Shown one piece after another: positions 54,331-62,711 of a stretch of DNA of 64,000 nucleotides (the first letter of the stretch is position 1; every line of letters begins with the position of its first letter). The notes beneath the pieces are model-generated. The model had not been told where the DNA came from. It did not search any database and saw only the letters and a list, made by a program, of their open reading frames with translations. The translations under genes and the position numbers were made by a program. The stretch is from VXYL01 sp965116935 (GTDB lineage Bacteria; Pseudomonadota; Gammaproteobacteria; Pseudomonadales; Azotimanducaceae), in NCBI GenBank assembly GCA_965116935.1, contig OZ220737.1:1674001-1738000 (forward strand), in the 5' to 3' direction.

Positions 54331-54515
54331 TCCATCCCGTCGAGCTTGTGGTCCAGCTCTGGGAGACAGGCGGATCACTGAGCGTGGGTACCAGAGGCAC
54401 TTCCATCCAGCCTAGATGCGGCCGCAGGCGGAGGTCCCAGCCGATTGGCTGGCGCCGTTGCGCTACACTCGTCTATTGGCGCTACCCGCCCACCGTACGG
54501 AACACGGAGCTCAGC

Positions 54516-55625
54516 ATGCTGCATCTGCCGTCGCTCACCATTGAGGGATTTCGAGGCATACGAGCGCTAGAGTTCCGCCAACTGGGGCGCGTGACGTTGC
54601 TGGCGGGAGTCAACGGCGTTGGTAAGACAACTGTGTTGGATGCGGTCCGGTTCTACGCCTCGCGTGGCCACGGGCGGACCCTAGTTGACCTAGTCGATAC
54701 GCGCGAGGAGTTCGTTCAGGGTGTGGACGATGATGGCGACGTCGTGCTCTATCCGGACTTCGGTTCGCTGTTTCACGGGCACCACCCTCTGGATCCCGAC
54801 AGGCCCGCTCCTGTCCGGATACGGGCTGAACCCCGACCGAACGGGCTATCGCTGGACTTGGTTGAGCCTGAAGGCGACGGAGAGTCGCAAGAAGCGCTGT
54901 TCCTTGAGCCCCATGCTCAGGATCTCCAGATCACAGTCGGTCGACACAAGCAGAGACACCGGGCACTGCCAATGGCGTACTACCGTCCTCGCGTTCCGTT
55001 TCCGCCCGCTTCCCGCAGCCGTCCTCCGCGATCGCCCCGATCTTGGCCGACGCCCATTTACTTCGAGTCGCTGGGCCCGGGCCTGCTTGGCAACCCGGAT
55101 ATCACACGCCTGTGGGATGGCGTTGCCCTCACTGACGCCGAGCAGTTCGCGACAGACGCGCTGCGTCTTGTTGTCGACCAGCCCCTCGATCGGCTAACGG
55201 TCGTTGGTGAGGGCAATTCTCGACGAGGAGGCCGTCGGGTCGTCGCTAAGCTTGACTCGTGGCCAACGCCAGTGCCCCTGAAACGCCTAGGGGATGGCGC
55301 GAACCGACTTTTCACGATTGCGTTGGCCCTTGCGAACTGTCGAGGCGGGATTCTCCTCTTGGACGAAGTAGAAAACGGCGTTCACTACTCCGTCCAGGCC
55401 GACATGTGGCGTATGGTGTTCCAAATGGCTGAAGCTGCCAACGTACAGGTCGTCGCCGCCACCCACAGTTGGGATTGCGTCGTGGGCTTCGCAGCGGCTG
55501 CGGACGAGTCGCCGGCCGATGGGTGGCTCTACCGGATCGAGCGCTTCGAAGACGGCGTGGAGGCGGTAGGTTACTCGGAGGTGAATCTAACCGTTGCGGC
55601 GCGTCAACGAACGGAGGTTCGCTAG
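54516..55625 (+). CDS. AAA/SMC-type ATPase of a putative two-gene defence module
   Basis: A 369-aa OLD/SMC-like ATPase. It starts LPSLTIEGFRGIRALEFRQL, with Walker A LAGVNGVGKTTV (30-40), signature-like KRLGDGANRLFTIAL, Walker B GILLLDEVENG (Asp283, Glu284) and the switch histidine VVAATHSWDC. It is cytoplasmic and probably dimerises. The next gene, 2 nt downstream, encodes a Toprim-like protein. AAA plus Toprim pairs (PARIS, Gabija and OLD-like systems) act against phage; here the partner is DUF3226. GGAG lies 8 nt before the ATG at 54516. Defence role is inferred from architecture. Confidence 0.82.
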   Translation: MLHLPSLTIEGFRGIRALEFRQLGRVTLLAGVNGVGKTTVLDAVRFYASRGHGRTLVDLVDTREEFVQGVDDDGDVVLYPDFGSLFHGHHPLDPDRPAPVRIRAEPRPNGLSLDLVEPEGDGESQEALFLEPHAQDLQITVGRHKQRHRALPMAYYRPRVPFPPASRSRPPRSPRSWPTPIYFESLGPGLLGNPDITRLWDGVALTDAEQFATDALRLVVDQPLDRLTVVGEGNSRRGGRRVVAKLDSWPTPVPLKRLGDGANRLFTIALALANCRGGILLLDEVENGVHYSVQADMWRMVFQMAEAANVQVVAATHSWDCVVGFAAAADESPADGWLYRIERFEDGVEAVGYSEVNLTVAARQRTEVR

Positions 55626-55627
55626 CC

Positions 55628-56248
55628 ATGGACAATGCAGGCAAGGGGCGGCTCCTGCTTGTTGAAGGCACTGACGACGAGCATGTGATCACCAAATTGC
55701 TCGCACGACATGGTCTCGAGAAGTCATTCGAGATCCAAGAGAAGGGAGGGTTTGAGGAGCTTCACGCCTCAATCTACAACGAAGTCCAAGCTTCGGGACG
55801 TCGTATCTTGGGCATCGTTGCCGACGCAAATGACCAGCCTGTTAATCGGTGGAAGTCGATCTCGGATAAGCTCAAAGAGGCGAACTGCGAGGTCCCCTCA
55901 GACCCGGGCGTCGACGGCAGTGTCTTCCCCGGCCCCCGCGAGATTCGGGTGGGAGTCTGGCTCATGCCCGACAATCAGCGGCCGGGAGAGCTTGAAGACC
56001 TCGTCGCCGACATGATCCCAGAAGAAGATGGTCCATGGCCGCGTGCGCAAGACTACATCGATCAGATCCCCGAGCAGGAACGCAAGTTCAAGCCACGTAA
56101 GGTGACCAGGGCGTACGTGCACGCATGGCTTGCGGCGCAAGAGAGACCTCGTCCCATGGGCTCCGCTATCACCGCCCGCGATCTAGTTCATGACGCCCCT
56201 CCCGCGCAGTCGATGGTCCATTGGTTGCGCGTCCTCTTCGACCTGTAG
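55628..56248 (+). CDS. DUF3226 Toprim-like protein, partner of the ATPase
   Basis: A 206-aa protein. The N-terminus RLLLVEGTDDEHVITKLLAR holds the Toprim-type Glu13, and GRRILGIVADANDQPVNRW the DxxD acidic pair (Asp66, Asp69). GVWLMPDNQRPGELEDLV is characteristic of DUF3226. Glu and Asp are placed as in Toprim nucleases or primases, so it may cut nucleic acid once released or activated by the ATPase. It begins 2 nt after the ATPase stop. A TGA-free 370-bp region then precedes the repeats; no third gene is seen. Confidence 0.8.
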   Translation: MDNAGKGRLLLVEGTDDEHVITKLLARHGLEKSFEIQEKGGFEELHASIYNEVQASGRRILGIVADANDQPVNRWKSISDKLKEANCEVPSDPGVDGSVFPGPREIRVGVWLMPDNQRPGELEDLVADMIPEEDGPWPRAQDYIDQIPEQERKFKPRKVTRAYVHAWLAAQERPRPMGSAITARDLVHDAPPAQSMVHWLRVLFDL

Positions 56249-56558
56249 CAAATGCGGCTCGTTGCGGCTGCTCTGACCGTGGCAATCGTGAGGGCAAAAG
56301 CGGTTCACTGCAAGCTTGAGCGGACCACGCGCAAATCGGGCACCGTGGCGGCTCTATGCCCGGTGCTGGCGGCGAGCTGACGCTGCGGCGCTGTCCGGTG
56401 ACATGGCGCCCGAGGCGGATGTAGCGAGCCCCGGGGTGACGCGTCGCCGCGCGCCGTGCCTGTACCCCGGATCGTGCGGTGTCGGCGCGGAGATGTTGGC
56501 GCGGGTACGTTTTGCAGCGGAGTTCCGTAAAGCCATCGGACGAGACTGCCCCGTGCAT

Positions 56559-56990
56559 TTCTCGAGATCGTCGGCGGATGCCCGACGCACCCGTTCGGCA
56601 ACCCGTAAAGACAGGAGCCCGAAAATCGATGCTGTAGCAGCCGCTCCCGAAGGATCCGCCTTCTTTCCTGCCTCGTCGCAGGCTCTCTGGATGGCTCCTG
56701 CCATGGCCTGCTCTCCTCCGGGCCTTCGGAGGGAAGGCATTCTGCCTCCCTAAGCGCCGACAGGCGCTTCTTTGCAACTCGATGTTGGTGCGCCTTGCGG
56801 CGCACAGGGAAGGCAGAATGCCCTCCCTCCGAAGGCCCGGCCACGGCAGCCCGACAAGTCGCTAGCGGCTCGGCCGGAACACCTCGTCGATCGTGTTGGC
56901 GTCGAGGACCTGGTCTCGAGATCGCCGGCGGAGGCCCGGCGCAGCCGTTCGGCAACCCGCGGAGACAGGAGCCCCGGCCAAGTTTCGCAG
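56559..56990 (-). pseudogene. Two tandem DUF4351/Rpn C-terminal remnants
   Basis: 56559-56621 and 56916-56978 are about 85 percent alike. On the minus strand both encode GLLS-RVAERLRRAS-DDLE, the C-terminal RLRxAS..DLERW segment of Rpn/DUF4351 proteins; the second continues, after a frameshift, with DQVLDANTIDEVF. They flank a palindromic repeat (56718-56840). Both are broken. Together with 43.3 kb they show repeated gain and decay of this family. The rest of 56249-57088 has no other gene. Confidence 0.55.
56718..56840. repeat. Palindromic composite repeat with long inverted arms
   Basis: Left arm CCGGGCCTTCGGAGGGAAGG continuing CATTCTGCC; right arm GGCAGAATGCC then CTCCCTCCGAAGGCCCGG, its near-exact complement. 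Inside are the stems GCGCCGACAGGCGC and GTGCGCCTTGCGGCGCAC. Same family as 19561-19667 and 29740-29774. Confidence 0.75.
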
Positions 56991-57088
56991 CGAAGCCAGC
57001 AGCACCACGATGTCCGGCCGTTCGACCCTGTTTGCCCCGTGGCCGGTGTGGATGTTGTACGCCAGCGGCACGGGACGAGCCCGTCCCC

Positions 57089-58234
57089 CTACGAACTGAG
57101 GAAGCGGGACACCACTGCGTCGAGTTGTGCGCGGCCTTCGGCGGTCAGGGCGATGCGGTCGCTCCGCAGGAGGCCCCACGCGATCAGTTCCGAGACGGTC
57201 GGTTCGATGGCGGTTCTCGACAGCCCCGTTCGGGCCGTGAACACGTCCCACTCCACGCCTTCGGTTAGGCGCAAGGCGTTGAGCATGAACTCGAACGCGA
57301 GTTCCTCGCTGGCGACCTGGGTGGTGGCGACGGAATGGTCGGCCAGATACAGCCTTGGCTGCGACGGCTTGGCGGTGCGGAGCACGGCTGCTTTGCCGTC
57401 GTCGTCGAACGAAGTGTGCTTGCCGTGGGCGCCGGCACCGATGCCGAGATAGTCGCCAAAGCGCCAATAGTTGACGTTGTGGCGGCATTCGTGGCCGGGG
57501 CGGGCGAAGGTGGAGACCTCGTAGCGCCGGTAGCCGTGGCGTTCGAGCAGCGCGACACCCGCAGCCTCCATGTCCGCGGCGGCATCGCTGTCAGGCAGGC
57601 CCGTGGGCGGCCGCCGCGCAAACTCGGTCCTCGGCTCAATGGTGAGTTGATACCAGGAGATGTGCGGCGGTTCGTGGCGGATGGCCTGCTCGAGATCGGC
57701 CAAGGCATCCGCAACGGTCTGCCCCGGCAAGCCATGCATCAGGTCGATGTTGAAGCTCGTGAAGCCCGCCCCGCGCACCTCGGCGAGCGCCGTGTCCGTG
57801 TCTTCGGGGGAGTGGATGCGGCCGAGGGCCTGAAGCTGGGCCCGATCGAACGACTGTGCACCGAGCGAGATGCGATTGACGCCGCCTTCCCGGTAGGCGC
57901 GAAAGCTCGAATGTTCCACGGCACCGGGGTTCGCTTCCATCGTCACTTCCGCCGCGCCGGCCGCGGCCGGCGCGGACAGCAGGGCGCTCATCGCCTCCGG
58001 CGAAAACAGGCTCGGCGTGCCGCCGCCCAAGAAGACGCTCGCAAGCGCCCGGTTGCCGTGCCGTTCGGCCTCTTGTACCAGGTCGTCGAGCAGCACGTCC
58101 AGGTATTCGGGCTCCTGCAACGAGCCGCGCAGGGGGTGTGAGTTGAAGTCGCAATACGGGCATTTGCGCACGCACCAAGGGAAGTGGACGTAGAGCCCGA
58201 GCGCCTCGGCCGGTTGCGTTTGGGCGCTTGTCAC
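57089..58234 (-). CDS. hemW: Radical SAM haem chaperone HemW
   Basis: A 381-aa radical SAM protein. The cluster motif CVRKCPYC (CxxxCxxC) follows LGLYVHFPW near the N-terminus; FLGGGTPSLFSPEAM and NRISLGAQSFDRAQL are typical of HemW. It delivers haem to respiratory proteins rather than making porphyrin. GTG start at 58234 overlaps the rdgB stop by 4 nt (GTGA). A short GGGACGAGCCCGTCCC hairpin at its 3' end may aid termination. Confidence 0.92.
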   Translation of the reverse strand: MTSAQTQPAEALGLYVHFPWCVRKCPYCDFNSHPLRGSLQEPEYLDVLLDDLVQEAERHGNRALASVFLGGGTPSLFSPEAMSALLSAPAAAGAAEVTMEANPGAVEHSSFRAYREGGVNRISLGAQSFDRAQLQALGRIHSPEDTDTALAEVRGAGFTSFNIDLMHGLPGQTVADALADLEQAIRHEPPHISWYQLTIEPRTEFARRPPTGLPDSDAAADMEAAGVALLERHGYRRYEVSTFARPGHECRHNVNYWRFGDYLGIGAGAHGKHTSFDDDGKAAVLRTAKPSQPRLYLADHSVATTQVASEELAFEFMLNALRLTEGVEWDVFTARTGLSRTAIEPTVSELIAWGLLRSDRIALTAEGRAQLDAVVSRFLSS

Positions 58235-58836
58235 GGCTCGCCCCTTTCGGCGAGGAGTTGCGCCAGCGCCCGGCACGCCTGGCCCCGATGGCTGAGCGCG
58301 TTTTTGGTCGCCGCATCAAGCTCAGCGGCGGTGCATCCCCGCGACTCGACGAAAAAATGCGGGTCGTAGCCGAAGCCGTTGCTCCCGCGCGGCTGGGCCA
58401 CCACCACCCCATGCCAAGCGCGAGAGACGATCACCGGGTCCGGGTCCGCCGCCGAACGCAAGAAGACCAGCGTGCAATGGAAGTGCGCCGAACGGTCCGA
58501 AACCCCACGTAGCGCCGCAATCAACTTGGCGTTGTTCGCCGCATCGCTCTTCGGCTCCCCGGCATAGCGCGCGGAGCGAACCCCTGGAGCACCCCCCAGG
58601 GCACGAACCACGAGCCCCGAGTCGTCCGCAATCGCCGCCAGCCCAGACTCCCGAGCCGCATGACGGGCCTTGAGGAGGGCGTTCTCGACAAACGTAACGG
58701 CTGTCTCTTCGGCGCCCTCAATGCCAAGCTCGCCTTGAGGAATCAGATCCACATCCCCAAGGAGCGCCTGCATTTCCCGAAGCTTTCCCGCGTTGTCGGA
58801 GGCCAAAACGACGCGTCGAGATCGGTCGGTGCTCAT
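58231..58836 (-). CDS. rdgB: dITP/XTP pyrophosphatase
   Basis: A 201-aa Ham1-family house-cleaning enzyme that hydrolyses non-canonical purine triphosphates to protect DNA. Motifs: VVLASDNAGKLREMQALL, ETAVTFVENALLKARHA, AIADDSGLVVRALGGAPGV, GSNGFGYDPHFF and NALSHRGQA. ATG start at 58836. Position between the DUF4426 gene and hemW is as in Pseudomonas. Confidence 0.95.
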   Translation of the reverse strand: MSTDRSRRVVLASDNAGKLREMQALLGDVDLIPQGELGIEGAEETAVTFVENALLKARHAARESGLAAIADDSGLVVRALGGAPGVRSARYAGEPKSDAANNAKLIAALRGVSDRSAHFHCTLVFLRSAADPDPVIVSRAWHGVVVAQPRGSNGFGYDPHFFVESRGCTAAELDAATKNALSHRGQACRALAQLLAERGEP

Positions 58837-58856
58837 GGTCGCCCAACTGACCCAGA

Positions 58857-59378
58857 CTACGGCAACGGCCCGTACAGGGCCTGCTGGAACGAAAGCGTTT
58901 CCGCCCCGTGATCCGGCAGCGTCAGGCGCAGCTCGAAGCGAAGGGTTTCCGCCGCCTCGAAATCGAATGGCGCGATGTAGTAGATCGCCGCGCCGTCACG
59001 CACCTCGCGAAAGCGGAGCGGCGTCTTCTGGCCGAGTAGGTTGGTGACGCTGCCGGCAATGTCGATGGCACCGGAACGCCCGTCCGCGCCAATGGCGGAA
59101 ATGTTGACGATGGCCTTGTTGTCGCCACGCACGATGCCGTGGCGCTCCGCCACCGCAGGCGGCAGGAAGGATGCGCCGATGGCGATGTAATGCACGCGCC
59201 AGTCGCCGAACTCGCGGAACTGCTCGGCATGGAGGTGTGTGGCGAAAAGCAATGCGGCGAGCAAGCTGGTGAACAGGAAGCGCGCCCTTCGGGCGCGTGG
59301 GAGGGCGAGACGCGCTCCCCCCCAAGGCCCTCGCCCGAGCCTTGAGGCGAGCGGGGTGCCAAGGGTCCGGTCCGTCAT
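58857..59378 (-). CDS. DUF4426 periplasmic protein with a repeat-encoded signal region
   Basis: A 173-aa protein. From about residue 51 it is the DUF4426 domain (EQFREFGDWRVHYIAIGASF). Hydrophobic LFTSLLAALLFATHLHA is the signal-peptide core. The 25 residues before it (LASRLGRGPWGGARLALPRA) come from a palindromic intergenic repeat at 59281-59335 read in frame. ATG at 59378 overlaps the metW stop by 4 nt. Conserved neighbour of metW in Pseudomonas; role unknown. Confidence 0.85.
   Translation of the reverse strand: MTDRTLGTPLASRLGRGPWGGARLALPRARRARFLFTSLLAALLFATHLHAEQFREFGDWRVHYIAIGASFLPPAVAERHGIVRGDNKAIVNISAIGADGRSGAIDIAGSVTNLLGQKTPLRFREVRDGAAIYYIAPFDFEAAETLRFELRLTLPDHGAETLSFQQALYGPLP
59281..59335. 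repeat. Palindromic repeat inside the DUF4426 coding sequence
   Basis: The stem CGCGCCCTTCGGGCGCG (59281-59297) followed by GGGAGGGCGAGACGCGC and TCCCCCCCAAGGCCCTCG, as in the repeats at 3.7 and 9.9 kb. Here it is translated as the n-region of a signal peptide. Confidence 0.65.
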
Positions 59379-59968
59379 GCCCGCGCTCGTCCCAGGCGAT
59401 AGAAGGCGATCGTCCCGAACAGGTTCGGAATCCAGCGCACGCGCTTCTCGTAGGTCGCGTCCACCACGAATCGCTCGATGATCGGCAGCCCCTTGCGCGT
59501 CACCAGTTCCTCGAAATCGCGGAACGTACACAGGTGGATGTTCGGGGTGTCGAACCAGGAATGCGGAATGTGTCGCGCCACCGGCATCCGCCCGCGTGAG
59601 GCGAGCTGCATCCGGCAGCGCCAGTGGCCGAAGTTGGGGAAGGTGACGATGCACTCCTCGCCGATGCGCAGCATCTCGTCAAGCAGGCGATCCGGCGCCG
59701 CCACCGCCTGCAGCGTCTCGGTCATCACCACCATGTCGAAGCTCGAGTCTGGGAAGCGGGTGAGGCCGTCGTCGAGGTCGTGCTCGATCACGTTGACACC
59801 GGCGCGGATGCAGATGGCAATCTCGTCCGCATCCTTCTCGATGCCGTAGCCGTTCACGCCCTTGGCCGTCGCCAGGTGCCGCAACAGATCGCCGTCGCCG
59901 CAGCCAAGGTCCAGCACTCTGGCGCCGGGGTTCACCAAGTCGGCGATGATTTCGAGGTCGCGCCGCAC
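59375..59968 (-). CDS. metW: Methionine biosynthesis protein MetW
   Basis: A 197-aa class I methyltransferase-fold protein that partners MetX; the usual length is 195. SAM-type motif RVLDLGCGDGDLLRHL, then LQAVAAPDRLLDEMLRIG and FPNFGHWRCRMQLA. GTG at 59968 was chosen from the family start RRDLEIIADLV, 4 nt after the metX stop. Known to stimulate MetX acyltransferase activity in some bacteria. Confidence 0.94.
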   Translation of the reverse strand: MRRDLEIIADLVNPGARVLDLGCGDGDLLRHLATAKGVNGYGIEKDADEIAICIRAGVNVIEHDLDDGLTRFPDSSFDMVVMTETLQAVAAPDRLLDEMLRIGEECIVTFPNFGHWRCRMQLASRGRMPVARHIPHSWFDTPNIHLCTFRDFEELVTRKGLPIIERFVVDATYEKRVRWIPNLFGTIAFYRLGRARA

Positions 59969-59972
59969 GGCC

Positions 59973-61205
59973 CTAGTCTCCCAACTCCTCCGCAACCCGC
60001 CCGAGGTAGGCACCGAGCAGGTCGCAATAGCGTTCGATGGGCAGCAGGAACGAGTCGTGGCCAGCCGCCGAGTGAACCGTGGCGCTCGTCACATCCCGCC
60101 CCGCAGCGATCAGGGCATCGACGATCTCGCCGGAACGTTCCGGCGAGAAGCGCCAGTCCGACGTGAATGCCAGCACCAGGAACCGCGCCCGCGCCCGTCC
60201 GAGCGCCCGCACCAGATCGCCGCCGAAATCCAAGGCAGGGTCGAAGTAGTCGAGCGCCCTCGTCATGAGGAGGTAGGTGTTGGCGTCGAAGCGGCGCGAG
60301 AACGACGTGCCCTGATAGTGCAGGTAGCTCTCCACCTGAAACTGCACGTCCTGGGCCGAGCCAATGTCGCCGGATTTCAGTTCCCGCCCGAAACGGTCGC
60401 CCATGCCGTCGTCGGACAGATAGGTCACATGCCCCAGCATCCGCGCCAGCATCAGTCCCTTGTCGGGGTTCGCCCCCTTGCGGAAGTAGGTGCCCTGGTG
60501 GAAGTCGGGGTCCGAGACGATGGCCTGCCGCGCAATCTCGTTGAAGGCGATGTTCTGTGCCGAAAGCTTGGACGCGGCAGCGATAACCACGGCGTTGGCG
60601 ATGCGATCCGGCTGGTCGATGGCCCATTGCAGCGCTTGCATCCCACCCAGGCTCCCGCCCACCACGGCGGCGAAGCGCTCGATGCCGAGATGATCCGCCA
60701 GCATGGCTTGGCTCTGCACCCAGTCCTTCACGGTCACCGTGGGAAAGTTAGCGCCGTAGGGCTCACCGGTGTTCGGGTCGGTGGAACGGGGCCCTGTGCT
60801 GCCATTGCAGCCGCCAAGGTTGTTGAGGCTCACCACATGGAAGAGATCGGTGTCGATGGGCTTGCCGGGACCGATGCAGGTGTCCCACCAGCCCGGCTTT
60901 GCATCATCGGCCGAGTGGCGGCCGGCAGCATGGTGGTCGCCGGACAGCGCGTGGCAGATGAGCAGCGCGTTACTGCGGCTGGCGTTCAGTTCGCCGTAGG
61001 TTTCATACGCGAGCTCGAAGCCCGGCAACGTGACGCCGCATTGCAGCGTCAGCGGCGCATCAAACCGCGCCCTCTGCGGCACGACGATGCCGACGGAACC
61101 TGGCTGCCCGCGCGATTCCGCCGGTGTCGCAACCGCCTCGGACCGTAGGGGCGACGCATGCGTCGCCCTCGTCCGGGTCGCACTCTCATTGGCGCCCGCA
61201 CTCAC
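59973..61205 (-). CDS. metX: Homoserine O-acyltransferase with repeat-encoded N-terminal extension
   Basis: A 410-aa alpha/beta-hydrolase that acylates homoserine for methionine synthesis. Nucleophile elbow in VVGGSLGGMQALQW, oxyanion NNLGGCNGSTGP, Asp in FTSDWRFSP and final His in SAAGHDSF. From SVGIVVPQRARFDAPLTLQC it aligns with known MetX, which have only ~8 residues before that point. Here ~36 precede it, including ATHASPLRSE encoded by a perfect palindrome at 61149-61168. GTG start at 61205 overlaps the yggT stop by 4 nt (GTGA); an internal GTG in the VVPQ segment is an alternative. Confidence 0.92.
   Translation of the reverse strand: MSAGANESATRTRATHASPLRSEAVATPAESRGQPGSVGIVVPQRARFDAPLTLQCGVTLPGFELAYETYGELNASRSNALLICHALSGDHHAAGRHSADDAKPGWWDTCIGPGKPIDTDLFHVVSLNNLGGCNGSTGPRSTDPNTGEPYGANFPTVTVKDWVQSQAMLADHLGIERFAAVVGGSLGGMQALQWAIDQPDRIANAVVIAAASKLSAQNIAFNEIARQAIVSDPDFHQGTYFRKGANPDKGLMLARMLGHVTYLSDDGMGDRFGRELKSGDIGSAQDVQFQVESYLHYQGTSFSRRFDANTYLLMTRALDYFDPALDFGGDLVRALGRARARFLVLAFTSDWRFSPERSGEIVDALIAAGRDVTSATVHSAAGHDSFLLPIERYCDLLGAYLGRVAEELGD
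61149..61168. repeat. Perfect 20-bp palindrome inside metX
   Basis: GGGCGACGCATGCGTCGCCC, preceded by the CCGTAGG head shared with 41848-41876. In frame it adds a short Arg/Ala/Thr stretch to MetX. Confidence 0.75.
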
Positions 61206-61768
61206 ACGTATTGCCAAATCTGATACGGCAGGACAGCCGACAGCACCGGTCCCTGAATCACCAGCAGCACCAGCACCGTCAGCATGGGCGAGAGGTCCAG
61301 TGTGCCGCCGATGGGCGGGATGAGCTTGCGCGCCGGTGCCAACAGCGGCTCCGCCACGTCGTGAATGAGGCTGGTGGCGGGCGAGCGGGTGCCGGGGGCG
61401 ATCCAGCTCATCACGATGGTGGCGAAGATGGCCACCAGAAACACGCCGATGGCAAGGCTGACGGTGGCGCGCAAGGTGTCGCCGATGACGACGAGCGCCG
61501 AATAGGGCAGGTCGCGATGGCTGGCGATGATGACGAGCAAGAGGGCATTGATGCCCCACGCCATGCCGAAGGCCGCGAAGTCAAGATTGCGCCAAGTGGG
61601 AAGTACATAGCGCAGATAGCGCAGCACCGGCCACGACAGCTTGACGATGGCCTCGGTGATGGGGTTGTAGGCGTCGGCGCGCACGGCCTGCAACAGAAAG
61701 CGGAGAAGGAAGACGAGCGACGCCGCCTGCAGGACGAACTTGACGATGAATACGAGCGTGTCGGTCAT
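61202..61768 (-). CDS. yggT: YggT family inner-membrane protein
   Basis: A 188-aa protein with two YggT repeats, each a pair of membrane helices: VLQAASLVFLLRFLLQAV with NPITEAIVKLSWPVLRYL, then ATIVMSWIAP with HDVAEPLLAPARKLIPPIGG. Located between proC and metX as in Pseudomonas. Implicated in osmotic or division functions; mechanism unknown. ATG start at 61768. Confidence 0.93.
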   Translation of the reverse strand: MTDTLVFIVKFVLQAASLVFLLRFLLQAVRADAYNPITEAIVKLSWPVLRYLRYVLPTWRNLDFAAFGMAWGINALLLVIIASHRDLPYSALVVIGDTLRATVSLAIGVFLVAIFATIVMSWIAPGTRSPATSLIHDVAEPLLAPARKLIPPIGGTLDLSPMLTVLVLLVIQGPVLSAVLPYQIWQYV

Positions 61769-61809
61769 GTTCTTCGTTCCTTCGAGTGTGGCGGGAAAAC
61801 GAGGCGGCG

Positions 61810-62670
61810 CTAGCGCCCACTCCCGGTGGGCGCGGAGCCGTCGTGGCCATCCGCTTCCACGCCGGAGAGTTCCCGCGAGCGCCGCCAAGCGCCGTGCACT
61901 GCCTGGCGCAGAGTATGGGTCACGCCACCGGATGCCAACACCGAGAGCGCCCGCTCCGTCGTTCCCCCCGGCGAGGTGACGCGAACGCGCAGTTCCCCAG
62001 GGTCGTCGTGCGGCCCGATCATGGCGGCAGCGCCGACGGCCGTTCCGGTCACCAGTCTATGGGCGACGTCGCGGGAGAGGCCCAGCTCCACACCGCCTTC
62101 GATCAGCGCCTCGATGACCGCGAAGAAATATGCCGGGCCGCTGCCGGAGAGGGCGGTCACGGCATCGAGCTCGCCTTCCTCTTCGAACCAAACCGCATCG
62201 CCCACCGCCCGCAGCAACTCCTCCGCTTCGCTTCGCTGCGCCTCGGATACGCCCGCATCGCCATAGAGGCCGGTGACGCCCTTGCCCACCAGCGCCGGCG
62301 TGTTCGGCATGCAGCGCACGATGGCACTCGAACCGAGCCACGAGCGCAGGGCGGACACGGTGACGCCGGCGGCGATGGAGACCACCAGTTGCTGGGGCTG
62401 GATGGCCCCCGCCAGCTCCCTCGCCACCCCTTCCATCACCTGCGGCTTGACCGCCAGCACAACAATCGAGGCTCCAGCCACCGCATCCATGTTGTCGAGG
62501 GTGGTTCGAACCGGCGTATCGGCAAAGCGGGCAAGCTGCTCCGGCACCGGATCGCTAACGACTACGGATCGGCCCGGATCAGCATGCACAATGCCGGACG
62601 CGAGCGCGAACGCCATGTTGCCCCCGCCGATGAAGGCGATGCTGCGATGCGGGGCGGGGTTTTGGCTCAT
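61810..62670 (-). CDS. proC: Pyrroline-5-carboxylate reductase
   Basis: A 286-aa enzyme for the last step of proline synthesis. Rossmann motif FIGGGNMAFALASGI, VVLAVKPQVMEGV, VRCMPNTPALVGKGVTGL and the C-terminal VTALSGSGPAYFFAVIEAL and SPGGTTERALSVL. ATG at 62670 (MSQNPAPHR). Operon with yggT and yggS. Confidence 0.96.
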   Translation of the reverse strand: MSQNPAPHRSIAFIGGGNMAFALASGIVHADPGRSVVVSDPVPEQLARFADTPVRTTLDNMDAVAGASIVVLAVKPQVMEGVARELAGAIQPQQLVVSIAAGVTVSALRSWLGSSAIVRCMPNTPALVGKGVTGLYGDAGVSEAQRSEAEELLRAVGDAVWFEEEGELDAVTALSGSGPAYFFAVIEALIEGGVELGLSRDVAHRLVTGTAVGAAAMIGPHDDPGELRVRVTSPGGTTERALSVLASGGVTHTLRQAVHGAWRRSRELSGVEADGHDGSAPTGSGR

Positions 62671-62711
62671 CCAAAGTCCTTGCGTGCAATTGCCGCCTAA
62701 GGCGGCGAACA

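Noticed and set aside
59973..61205. A SAM riboswitch upstream of metX
   Set aside because: metX starts inside the yggT stop; there is no leader for a riboswitch.
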